This document shows positions 37,953 to 45,102 of a DNA stretch of 64,000 nt, piece after piece. Source of the DNA: Curtobacterium sp. MCBD17_032 (lineage in GTDB: Bacteria > Actinomycetota > Actinomycetes > Actinomycetales > Microbacteriaceae); the NCBI RefSeq assembly GCF_003234855.1, contig NZ_QKTO01000001.1, positions 496,001 through 560,000 of the forward strand, given 5' to 3'. How positions within the stretch are numbered: position 1 is the stretch's first letter; every line of letters begins with the position of its first letter. The notes under the pieces were generated by a model. It worked only from the letters and a program-made list of their open reading frames with translations, was not told the origin of the DNA and ran no database searches. Position numbers and translations under genes: made by a program.

Positions 37953-38252
37953 ATGCAGGCAGTGATCGGCGACACCGTCATCGCGGAGGCCCCGGAGGCG
38001 GACCTCATCCAGATCGAGGGCAACTGGTACTTCCCGCCCGCGAGCGTGAAGACCGAGCTGTTCAGCGAGAGCCCCACCCAGTACCACTGCCCGTGGAAGG
38101 GCGACACGCAGTACTGGACCGTGACGGTCGACGGGCAGGAGCACGTGGACAACGCCTGGTCGTACCCGGAGCCGATCCCGTCGTCGTTCGACCGCGTCGG
38201 CCAGGACTACAGCGGCTACGTGGCGTTCTGGAAGGACGTGCGGGTCTCCTAG
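37953..38252 (+). CDS. DUF427 domain protein
   Basis: 99 aa, ATG with GAGGAGG upstream. MQAVIGDTVIAEA, IQIEGNWYFPPASVKTELFSESPTQYHCPWKGDTQYWTVTVDGQEHVDNAWSYPEP and GYVAFWKDVRV are all DUF427 hallmarks (the CxWKG motif with the conserved Cys). A small beta-barrel protein of unknown function found widely in actinobacteria. Probably co-transcribed with the ComB-like gene. Convergent with mntH, 12 bp between stops. Confidence 0.93.
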   Translation: MQAVIGDTVIAEAPEADLIQIEGNWYFPPASVKTELFSESPTQYHCPWKGDTQYWTVTVDGQEHVDNAWSYPEPIPSSFDRVGQDYSGYVAFWKDVRVS

Positions 38253-38264
38253 GAGCCGCGCGGC

Positions 38265-39515
38265 TCAGCCCGTCACGGTGAGCACGACGAGCGCCACGTT
38301 GAGGGCGACGATCACCGTGGCGATGAGCCAGGCCACGACCCGGGTGCCGACGGCGTTGACGTCGGCACCCATCACGCTCCGCCGGGACGTGTAGGCGACG
38401 AGCGGGACGATCGCGAACGCGATGCCGAAGCTCAGCACCACCTGGCTGATGACGAGCAGCTGGGTGGCGTCGGCGTCGAGCGCGAGCAGGACGATCGCGG
38501 GGACGAGCGTGACGAGCCGCCGCACCACGAGCGGCACCCGCACGCGCAGCAGCCCGTGCATGATCTCGGCGCCGGCCATGCAGCCGACCGAGGTCGACGC
38601 CAGCCCGGACGCGAGCAGCCCGATCGCGAACAGCACCCCGACGACCGGGCCGACGTTCTCGGCGATGGCCCGCTGGGCTCCGGGGATCGAGTCGGTGCCG
38701 TCGACGCCCTGCAGCGTCGCGGCGGCGAGGACGAGCATGCTGATGTTCACCCCGCCGGCCACGACCAGGGCCAGGCCGACGTCCCACCGGGTCGCGACGA
38801 GGACCCGGTGCCGCTCGGCCCCGGCCGGGACGTCCCCGTGCCGGTCCCGGGCCAGTGCCGAGTGCAGGTACACGGCGTGCGGCATGACGGTCGCGCCGAG
38901 CATCGACGCGGCGAGGAGCACCGACCCGGAGTCGGCGAACCGCGGTGCGATGCCGGCCACGAGGGCACCGGGGGAGACCTGCGCGAACAGCAGTCCGGCG
39001 CAGAACCCGATCGTGAGGACCGCGAGCATCGCCGTGACGACCGCTTCGAAGGTCCGGGCGCCGCGGCGGTTCTGCAGCAGGAGGATCGCCATCGACACGA
39101 CACCCGTGATGAGTCCCCCGGCGACGAGCGGGACGCCGAAGAGCAGGTGCAGGGCGAGCGCGCCGCCGATGACCTCGGCGACGTCGGTGGCCGCGGCGAC
39201 CACCTCGGCCTGTGCCCAGAACAGCAGGCGCGGCGTGCGGCGCATCTTCAGGCCGAGCAGTTCCGGGAGCGACTTCCCGGTGACGATCCCGAGCTTCGCG
39301 GAGAGGTACTGCACCACGACGGCGCTCGCGTTCGCGGCGACGAGCACCCACAGCAGCAGGTACCCGTAGCGGGCGCCGGCGGTGAGGTTGGCGGCGACGT
39401 TGCCCGGGTCGACGTAGGCGATCGCGGCGACGAAGGCCGGACCGAGCAGCCCGAGCCCGGCGGCGCGTCGGGTTGGCGGGCGGTGGCCCACGACCGGGGC
39501 GGCGGTGTCCGTCAT
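38265..39515 (-). CDS. mntH: Nramp-family Mn2+/Fe2+ transporter
   Basis: 416 aa, 11 helices, proton-coupled divalent metal importer. The metal-binding DPGN motif is in helix 1 (FVAAIAYVDPGNVAANLTAG) and MPH in helix 6 (LGATVMPHAVYLHSAL). QNRRGARTFEAVVTAML and the VGCMAGAEIMHGLL region are also conserved. A symmetrical TTCGG-TGCG-CCGAA site lies 21 bp before the ATG, fitting control by a DtxR/MntR-type repressor. It faces the DUF427 gene convergently. Confidence 0.94.
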   Translation of the reverse strand: MTDTAAPVVGHRPPTRRAAGLGLLGPAFVAAIAYVDPGNVAANLTAGARYGYLLLWVLVAANASAVVVQYLSAKLGIVTGKSLPELLGLKMRRTPRLLFWAQAEVVAAATDVAEVIGGALALHLLFGVPLVAGGLITGVVSMAILLLQNRRGARTFEAVVTAMLAVLTIGFCAGLLFAQVSPGALVAGIAPRFADSGSVLLAASMLGATVMPHAVYLHSALARDRHGDVPAGAERHRVLVATRWDVGLALVVAGGVNISMLVLAAATLQGVDGTDSIPGAQRAIAENVGPVVGVLFAIGLLASGLASTSVGCMAGAEIMHGLLRVRVPLVVRRLVTLVPAIVLLALDADATQLLVISQVVLSFGIAFAIVPLVAYTSRRSVMGADVNAVGTRVVAWLIATVIVALNVALVVLTVTG

Positions 39516-39535
39516 GCGGCCAGCCTGCCAGAGAG

Positions 39536-39549
39536 TTCGGTGCGCCGAA
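39536..39549. promoter_or_regulatory. Putative MntR-type operator of mntH
   Basis: Perfect dyad TTCGG-TGCG-CCGAA, 21 bp upstream of the mntH ATG. It resembles the TTTCGG...CCGAAA type of site used by actinobacterial MntR proteins (from memory); the first and last consensus bases are not matched. Confidence 0.5.
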
Positions 39550-39615
39550 TCCAGGGTTTCGGGCCGTCGTCCGATCGGCGCGGATCAGCGGGGCGGGCCC
39601 GCGGCCGCGCGCTCG

Positions 39616-40311
39616 TCAGACGGCTGCGCGGCGAGCGCGGTGCGCGCGCACCTTCGCCCGGTTGCCGCAGCGCTGCATCGAGCACCAGCGCCGTGTCCCA
39701 CCCCGCGAGGAGTCGTAGAACACCAGCCCGCAGTCCGGCGCCGAGCACCGGCTGAGTCGGGCGGAGCGGCCCTCGGCCTCGAGGTCGTCGAAGCCCACCT
39801 CCGTCAGCAGGGCGACGGCGTCGCGCGCGACGCTCGAGAGGGCCTGGGCGAGACGGACGCGGTTCGCGCCGGCCCGGCGTCGACCACCCGGGAGGCTCGG
39901 GGGCACGTCCGGCAGGGCGGCGAACAGGTTGACGGTGTCGATGTCGTCCGGCACGGGCCGGGTTCGCCCGGTCCCGGCGCGGAGGCCCGCGGCGACCGCG
40001 GTGCGCTCCGCCGCGGAGTCGGCGGGAGCGGGGGCGGCGGCGACCGCGAGGCGCGCGATCGCGGCGCGGAGCGCACGGGCGTCCTGGAGTTCGCGCGCGG
40101 TGGCGCCGACGTCGATCGGTTCGGTGTGCAACCCGAGCCACTCGTCCAGGTCGGCCGGGGTCGCGAGCAGCTCGCCGAGGTGCCCGCGCGGACGGCGGCG
40201 GTCGGGGTCGTCCGCGAAGCCGCCGGTGTGCGCGAAGTCCAGGGCGATGCGTCCCGCGTCGAAGAACCACGACGACCCGGCATCGGTCCGGATGTCCTGC
40301 CCTGTTCGCAT
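39616..40311 (-). CDS. CGNR zinc-finger (ABATE domain) regulator
   Basis: 231 aa. The N-terminal ABATE domain (WFFDAGRIALDFAHTGG, LDEWLGLHTEPIDV, LQDARALRAAIARLA) is followed by the C-terminal CGNR zinc finger: LSRCSAPDCGLVFYDSSRGGTRRWCSMQRCGNRAKVRAHRAR with four cysteines and the CGNR signature. These are presumed stress-related transcription factors. ATG 40311 six bases after TAGCCT, so probably leaderless. It ends about 100 bp before mntH on the same strand; no hairpin was seen between them, but mntH has its own operator. Confidence 0.92.
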   Translation of the reverse strand: MRTGQDIRTDAGSSWFFDAGRIALDFAHTGGFADDPDRRRPRGHLGELLATPADLDEWLGLHTEPIDVGATARELQDARALRAAIARLAVAAAPAPADSAAERTAVAAGLRAGTGRTRPVPDDIDTVNLFAALPDVPPSLPGGRRRAGANRVRLAQALSSVARDAVALLTEVGFDDLEAEGRSARLSRCSAPDCGLVFYDSSRGGTRRWCSMQRCGNRAKVRAHRARRAAV

Positions 40312-40317
40312 CCGCCC

Positions 40318-40323
40318 AGGCTA
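40318..40323 (-). promoter_or_regulatory. -10 element of the CGNR gene, leaderless
   Basis: TAGCCT on the minus strand, six bases before the ATG at 40311; it overlaps the stop region of the upstream SprT-like gene. Confidence 0.4.
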
Positions 40324-40839
40324 ACGGGTGAGCGGCGCGCCTCCGACACGATCGGCCGGCACTGGGCTAGTCGTCCCCGTCCCCCCGGTCGGGCGCCGCA
40401 CCCACGCGATGACGTTCCGCTCGTCGAACCGTCGCGAGCACCGGGCGCATGCCAGCGGACGCGTGGGGGTCCGGTACCGGAAGTGCTCGTGTCCGGCCGG
40501 GCAGTGGCCGACCCACGGTGCCAGCTCGCTCGCGATCGGCCCGTCGTGCAGCCGTGAGCCGGTGTACCCCAGTGTGCGGGCCGTCCGGCGCCACGAGGGC
40601 CCGTGACCGGCACGTGGGCCGCTCAGGGCGTGCGCGATCTCGTGCAGCAGCACCTGTTCGACGTCCTCGGGTGTGAAGCGGGCGGCGAGGTGTCGGCTCA
40701 CCGTGATGCGGCGGCGTGCGAAGTCGCACTGCCCGGCCCGGGTCTTCGCGTTGTCGAACGCGAAGGTCCAGGAGCCGTCCGGGAGGTGTGCGCCCATCAG
40801 CTCGGCAGCCCGGGAACGGACGTGGTCGAGTGCGGTCAC
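40321..40839 (-). CDS. SprT-like zinc metalloprotease-domain protein
   Basis: 172 aa. HEIAH (in VEQVLLHEIAHALSG, about residue 66) is the zincin motif; GPSWRRTARTLGY supplies the following conserved helix; a C-terminal zinc ribbon is formed by HCPAGHEHF...LACARCSRRF. The eukaryotic relative Spartan removes DNA-protein crosslinks, and bacterial SprT proteins are of unknown role. GTG start overlaps the stop of the upstream TPR gene (GTGA), so the two are coupled. Confidence 0.9.
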   Translation of the reverse strand: MTALDHVRSRAAELMGAHLPDGSWTFAFDNAKTRAGQCDFARRRITVSRHLAARFTPEDVEQVLLHEIAHALSGPRAGHGPSWRRTARTLGYTGSRLHDGPIASELAPWVGHCPAGHEHFRYRTPTRPLACARCSRRFDERNVIAWVRRPTGGTGTTSPVPADRVGGAPLTR

Positions 40840-41669
40840 TGCTCCCCGCGCGGACCCTGGCCCTCGTCGGACCGGTCCTTCCGGGCGGACAGTCGACTCC
40901 AGAGCGAGTCGCCCTCGGTCCGGGCGGCGTCCGGTGCACCGAGCACCCGGCGCCGGACCGGCGGGATCTGCTTCTCCGGCTCGGCGACGCGCGTCTGTGG
41001 TTCGTCCTCGGTGCGGACCGCGACCTCACGGGCGGTGCGCGGTCGAGCGCGCTCCGGCTCGGCGGCGGGCTGCGCCATGGAGGCCCGGAGCGCGGCCTCG
41101 ACGGCCGTACGGAGCGCTTCGGTGCGCTCCGACGGGGCGCCGGCAGCCCGGAAGGCGTCGTACGCGCGGCTGAGGACCGCGCGGGCCTCCTCGAAGCGGG
41201 AGAGCTCGTAGAGGGACCAACCCTCGAGCTCGGCGGCGGCGCCCTCCAGCTCCGGCCACTCCTCGGTCGCGGCGGTGTCCCGGGCCATCGAGGCCTCGGT
41301 CGCGGCACGCTCGTGGCGGCCGAGGTCGTGCAGGACGTGTGCGCGGCGGATGCGTGCCGCGACCTTGTCCTGGCGTTCCCCGGTGAACATCGTCAGCCGG
41401 AACACCTCCTCGGCCACGGTGAGCGACTCGTCCAGGCGGCCGAGCAGACGGAGCAGTTCGGCGCGCTCGGCGAGGGCGTCGGTGCTCCGGCTCTGGCCGA
41501 GGTCGCGCAGGCGGTCCTGCACGGCCTGGACGTCGACGGCCGGGCGGAGGCTGATCGGCGCGAAGGTGCTGCCCGGGCTGACCCCGGCGGTCACCGGGGC
41601 GGCATGACGGGGCTCCCGGGCCTGGTCGGTCCGGTCGTGGTCTCGGCGTTCGTCGGGCGGGAGGGACAT
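40836..41669 (-). CDS. TPR-like protein coupled to the SprT-like gene
   Basis: 277 aa. Residues about 50-185 are regular helical pairs that look like tetratricopeptide repeats (ALAERAELLRLLGRLDESLTVAEEVFRLT; RIRRAHVLHDLGRHERAATEASMA; LEGWSLYELSRFEEARAVLSRAYDAFRAAG). The C-terminal 90 residues are charged and probably disordered. No enzymatic motif. Its overlap with the SprT-like gene suggests a scaffold or substrate adaptor for it (inference). ATG 41669 or GTG 41672 are both possible starts. Confidence 0.8.
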   Translation of the reverse strand: MSLPPDERRDHDRTDQAREPRHAAPVTAGVSPGSTFAPISLRPAVDVQAVQDRLRDLGQSRSTDALAERAELLRLLGRLDESLTVAEEVFRLTMFTGERQDKVAARIRRAHVLHDLGRHERAATEASMARDTAATEEWPELEGAAAELEGWSLYELSRFEEARAVLSRAYDAFRAAGAPSERTEALRTAVEAALRASMAQPAAEPERARPRTAREVAVRTEDEPQTRVAEPEKQIPPVRRRVLGAPDAARTEGDSLWSRLSARKDRSDEGQGPRGEQ

Positions 41670-41728
41670 CACGGTCGAGGGTATCCGCGCGATCCCCGGA
41701 GACCTCCGTGCCACGCGCACGGAACGCG

Positions 41729-41763
41729 CACGGCCCGCCCGGGAAGATCCGGGACGGGCCGTG
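41729..41763 (-). terminator. Terminator downstream of the DUF4190 gene
   Basis: CACGGCCCG (41729-41737) pairs with CGGGCCGTG (41755-41763), with inner CCGG pairing around a short loop. Lies between the DUF4190 and TPR genes, both on the minus strand. Confidence 0.7.
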
Positions 41764-41781
41764 TCGGTCGGCGTCGAGCGG

Positions 41782-42492
41782 TCAGCGAGCCCCGGCGACG
41801 GTGGCCGCGATCGAGGCGCCGTAGGCGATGCCGAACACGACGGCAGCGAGGACGGCGAGGACGATCGCCAGGATGCCCCATACGCGGCCGCGACCCGTCG
41901 CGGCCGCGATGATGCCCTGCACGAGGGCCCAGAGGCCGAGCACGGTGCCGATGCCCGCCACGACGAGTGCGCTGCCGAGGGCCCGTACGACGGCGGGGTC
42001 CGACATGAGTTCCCGCGACAGCTGCTCCTGGTCGACGGTGCCGGAGCCGCCGTTCTGCAGGAGTTCCTGGAACGCCTGGCTCGCCCCGATGCCGCTGCCG
42101 AACAACCAGCCGCCGACGGCGCCGAGCACGAGGGCCACGATGCCCAGGCCGAACGCCACGACGCCCAGGGTGCGCTTCCGCTTCGCCGAGCCGTCGTGCG
42201 CCTGCCAGGCGGGAGCGGCGCCGTGCTGCTGATCCCACTGCTGCGGCTGCCCGTACTGCTGCTGCCCGTACTGCGGCTGCCCGTACTGGTCGCCGTGCTG
42301 CTGCTGCCCGTACTGCTGGTCGCCGTACTGCGGCTGACCCCACTGCGGGGCGGACTGCTGGCCGTCCTGCTGCGTCGGCTGGTCCTCGTACCGCGGCGCC
42401 GCACCGTGCTCGGGGGTGATGCGCTCGCCGTAGCGCGGCCGGTCCTGCTCACCGTGGCCCTGCGGGGCTGGGGTGCGATCGTCGTTGGTCAT
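41782..42492 (-). CDS. Membrane protein with Gln/Tyr/Gly-rich N-terminus (DUF4190-like)
   Basis: 236 aa. Residues 1-105 are a prion-like low-complexity tail built from QYGQPQ/QYGDQ-type units. Two hydrophobic segments follow at about 110-135 (LGVVAFGLGIVALVLGAVGGWLFG) and 172-225 (VVRALGSALVVAGIGTVLGLWALVQGIIAAATGRGRVWGILAIVLAVLAAVVFGIAYGAS, two helices). The VWGILAIVLAV ending is DUF4190-like. Cytoplasmic tail and membrane hairpin; function unknown. GAGGAGG is well placed before the ATG. Confidence 0.85.
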   Translation of the reverse strand: MTNDDRTPAPQGHGEQDRPRYGERITPEHGAAPRYEDQPTQQDGQQSAPQWGQPQYGDQQYGQQQHGDQYGQPQYGQQQYGQPQQWDQQHGAAPAWQAHDGSAKRKRTLGVVAFGLGIVALVLGAVGGWLFGSGIGASQAFQELLQNGGSGTVDQEQLSRELMSDPAVVRALGSALVVAGIGTVLGLWALVQGIIAAATGRGRVWGILAIVLAVLAAVVFGIAYGASIAATVAGAR

Positions 42493-42588
42493 CGGCGGCC
42501 TCCTCGTGGTGTGCGGTCGCGCGCTGGCGCGGCGTGCCCCCATCCTGGCAGCGTCACCGCCGCGAGGGACGTCGTCCGCAGCCGCTGC

Positions 42589-43431
42589 TCAGGCGCCGAA
42601 GACCGACCGGTTCGGTTCGGGCGACCCCACGGCCGTGGTGTCGGTGACGATGGGCGCCCCCGCGATGAAGGACCGCAGCTCGTCGCCGTGCACGACCTTG
42701 CTCGGCAGCGGGTCCGAGGAGTACCGCCGCGGCATCTCCGCGATCGGCAGTTCGCCGGGCGAGCCGAGCAGCACGATGTTGCCGAAGCGCCGGCCCTTGA
42801 GCATCCCGGTGTCCGCGACCGCGGCGACGGACGGCAGCACCGACTGCAGCGTCGCGGCCTGCCCACGGGCGAAGGCCAGGCCGGCACCGTCGGCGACGTT
42901 CACCGCGACCAAGCCGGTCGGGGAGAGGAAGGAGGCGACCGAGCGGTAGAACTCGACGCTCGTCACGTGTGCGGGTGTGCGGGCACCGCTGAAGACGTCG
43001 ACGACGGCGAGGTCCACGGTGCCACGGAGGCCGGCCGGCAGCTTCTCGAGGACCTCGCGGGCGTCGCCGTACCGCACCCGGATCGAAGCGCCGCGGGGGA
43101 ACGGCAGGGCGTCCCGGACGTGGTCGACCAGGTCGCGTTCGAGCTCGATGACCTGCTGCCGCGAGCCCGGACGGGTGACCGCGACGTACCGCGGCAGGGT
43201 CAGTGCGCCGGCGCCGAGGTGCAGCGCGGTGACCGGACCCGACGGGAGGAGGTCGATCGCGTGCCCGATCCGCCGGATGTACTCGAACGCCAGGTGCGTC
43301 GGGTCCTCGAGGTCGACGTGCGACTGTGGCGTGCCGTCGACCACCAGGGTGAACGAGCCCGGCCGGTGCCTGTCCGGCTCGACCACCGCGTACCCAGCAC
43401 CGACCCGGAACCCGTCGAACGCATCAGCCAT
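42589..43431 (-). CDS. Spermidine synthase-like methyltransferase-fold protein
   Basis: 280 aa. Rossmann-type SAM/dcSAM-binding fold: VTALHLGAGALTLPRYVAVTRPGSRQQVIELERDLVDHVRDALPFP (GxGxGT-like loop then the acidic ribose-binding residue), RYGDAREVLEKLP, DLAVVDVFSGARTPAHVTSVEFYRSV. This is the polyamine synthase superfamily, but the catalytic DxxD/Y pattern of true spermidine synthase (GGGDGG...D) is not kept, so it may be a different transferase. ATG at 43431 overlaps the stop of the upstream small gene by eight bases. Confidence 0.87.
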   Translation of the reverse strand: MADAFDGFRVGAGYAVVEPDRHRPGSFTLVVDGTPQSHVDLEDPTHLAFEYIRRIGHAIDLLPSGPVTALHLGAGALTLPRYVAVTRPGSRQQVIELERDLVDHVRDALPFPRGASIRVRYGDAREVLEKLPAGLRGTVDLAVVDVFSGARTPAHVTSVEFYRSVASFLSPTGLVAVNVADGAGLAFARGQAATLQSVLPSVAAVADTGMLKGRRFGNIVLLGSPGELPIAEMPRRYSSDPLPSKVVHGDELRSFIAGAPIVTDTTAVGSPEPNRSVFGA

Positions 43432-43798
43432 GGCTCGATGGAACACCATCGCGGCCCGCGACCTCGCGGAGGTGCTGTGCCGTCCGCTCCGTCAGGAAGG
43501 CGCACAGCCGACCGACCGCGAGGACCTCGGTGGCCAGGGTCATCACCTGTTCCGCGGAGACCTGCGCGTCGGTCTCGCGGGCCTCGAACGTCACGGTCCA
43601 CTCCGGTGACCCGCCGATCTCACGCTTCAGGTAGACCTCGGTGCCGGACGTGCCGAGCCGGGCGACGATGAGCGCGGTGTCGACCAGGGAGCCGTCCCAC
43701 GAGACGTCGATCGCCCGCGGGTCGGCCGCGTCACCGGCGTCGCGTGCACGGAACTCCGCGATCCAGTCGGAGAGCTCCTGGCTCGAGAGGGTGGGCAT
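43424..43798 (-). CDS. Conserved hypothetical protein upstream of the spermidine synthase-like gene
   Basis: 124 aa, soluble, mixed alpha/beta, acidic: SSQELSDWIAEFRARDAG, AIDVSWDGSLVDTALIVARLGTSGTEVYLKREIGG, VMTLATEVLAVGRLCAFLTERTAQHLRE. No recognised domain. It overlaps the spermidine synthase-like gene by eight bases, so both are expressed together. The ATG at 43798 follows TATCCT by six bases, so the operon message is probably leaderless. Confidence 0.75.
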   Translation of the reverse strand: MPTLSSQELSDWIAEFRARDAGDAADPRAIDVSWDGSLVDTALIVARLGTSGTEVYLKREIGGSPEWTVTFEARETDAQVSAEQVMTLATEVLAVGRLCAFLTERTAQHLREVAGRDGVPSSHG

Positions 43799-43804
43799 GC
43801 GACC

Positions 43805-43810
43805 AGGATA
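43805..43810 (-). promoter_or_regulatory. -10 element of the two-gene hypothetical/spermidine synthase-like unit
   Basis: TATCCT on the minus strand, six bases before the ATG at 43798. Confidence 0.45.
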
Positions 43811-43864
43811 CGAACCGCACGCACGACGGCCGACCGGTCGTCCGATGGACGCTGACCGCCGCTG

Positions 43865-43884
43865 GTCCATGCTCGTGCATGGAC
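43865..43884. promoter_or_regulatory. Perfect dyad in a divergent intergenic region
   Basis: GTCCATGC-TCGT-GCATGGAC, 8-bp arms with a 4-bp centre, 67 bp upstream of the minus-strand gene. The rest of the 363-bp gap 43799-44161 shows no gene. Could be an operator or a short hairpin. Confidence 0.4.
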
Positions 43885-44161
43885 AGTCAGGAGACGCCGA
43901 GGTGCACGACGTACCGTCCCGGTGTCCTCGGGCGACGAACGACGTGACCCACGACACCCGGTCGTGTCCGTCGCCCCGGTCGGCCCGACGCCGTCGACGC
44001 CCGCCCCGGTCCCCACCGGAGCCCGTCCGCCGCCGCTCCCGACCGCTCCGGACGCAGCCCGACGACGAGCCCCGCCCTCGTCGCGGGCCTCGTCGACGTG
44101 CCGCCGTCCGCACCGCACCGCCGCACCACGTCCGGGCGCCCGCGCCCGAAGGAGCCCACCC

Positions 44162-44743
44162 ATGTCCACCGACACCCTCTCCGTCCCCGTCCGTACCGGA
44201 CGCCCGCCGCGCGCGTCCGCTCGCGCACGCCGCGCGACGGAGGCGGGACGGGCCTCCCGGCCGCTCGTCGAGGACCGCCAGACCGCACCGGTCTGGATGC
44301 GCGTGGTCGGCGGGGTCGTGCTGGCCGCCGGGCTCGCGCTCACGGCAGCGGTCCTCGCCTGGCCGGGGGACGCGCCCGAGTCGGCACTCGTCGTCCCCGG
44401 GCTCGTCGCCGTCGCGGTCGGCGCACTCGCACTCGCCGCCCGCGCGGGGTTCACCGTCACCGAGGACGCCGTCGTGCTGCACTTCCGGCCGCTCCCGCCC
44501 CGTCGGATCGCGAGGCGGCGGATCGCGAGGGTCCGGGTGACCGAGGCGGACGCGACCACCTACGGCGGGGTCGGCCTCCGGCTCGGACGTCGTCGTCGGG
44601 CGCTCGTGCTGACCCCGGGTCCCGGGCTCGAGATCACCGACGACGCCGGGCGGACGACGTTCGTGCGGAGCGACCGACCGTGCGACGCGGTGCGTGCGCT
44701 CGACACCGCGACCGACGGCGAGGCGGCTCGGCCCGGGGAATGA
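44162..44743 (+). CDS. Membrane protein with PH-like C-terminal part
   Basis: 193 aa. An Arg/Ala-rich cytoplasmic N-terminus (residues 1-40) precedes two helices (about 45-66 WMRVVGGVVLAAGLALTAAVLAW and 76-96 LVVPGLVAVAVGALALAARAG). The C-terminal 90 residues are beta-rich (FTVTEDAVVLHFRPLPPRRIARRRIARVRVTEAD; LTPGPGLEITDDAGRTTFV), the order of a bacterial PH-like domain after a membrane hairpin. AAGGAG lies at a good distance before the ATG. Function unknown. Confidence 0.8.
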   Translation: MSTDTLSVPVRTGRPPRASARARRATEAGRASRPLVEDRQTAPVWMRVVGGVVLAAGLALTAAVLAWPGDAPESALVVPGLVAVAVGALALAARAGFTVTEDAVVLHFRPLPPRRIARRRIARVRVTEADATTYGGVGLRLGRRRRALVLTPGPGLEITDDAGRTTFVRSDRPCDAVRALDTATDGEAARPGE

Positions 44744-44797
44744 GACCGCTCGGGCGGGGCTTATACACGCCGGACTCGATCTCGGTCAAGCCAGGAC

Positions 44798-44827
44798 TGG
44801 ACAGCGCACTCGTCCCCGACCTATGAT
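44798..44827 (+). promoter_or_regulatory. Main promoter of rpoBC
   Basis: TGGACA (44798-44803, 5/6), 18-bp spacer, TATGAT (44822-44827, 5/6), the best sigma70-like promoter seen in the window. It gives a leader of about 270 bases before rpoB. The rest of the 359-bp gap 44744-45102 has no gene. Confidence 0.75.
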
Positions 44828-45089
44828 GACAGTTCGCGCTCCCTGGCATCCGTGTCGTCATATTGCGGTCGACCGAGTTCCTCGAAGACGCCTCTCAGCA
44901 GGTGCTTCGCAGAACACGCCTGGTGATGCCGGTCCCGTATATGGCGGCGGGGCCCGCTCACCGATCATCCCACAGGCGGCTCCGGACCCGGAGCCTCACC
45001 GTACTCGTGTCGTGATCATCGGGTTGCGCCGAGCGATCAATCCACTCACCTACACACTGCTCGTCAGTGTCGGCCCGACGGGGCCTACC

Positions 45090-45102
45090 GGAGGTCACAC
45101 CC
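45090..45102 (+). promoter_or_regulatory. RBS that sets the TTG start of rpoB
   Basis: GGAGG at 45090-45094 followed by eight bases and TTG at 45103; the GTG at 45067 has no SD and would add 12 atypical residues. Confidence 0.8.

Noticed and set aside
44744-45102. Possible tRNA or riboswitch in the gap before rpoB
   Set aside because: I found no cloverleaf pattern or known riboswitch core; a promoter plus leader explains the gap.
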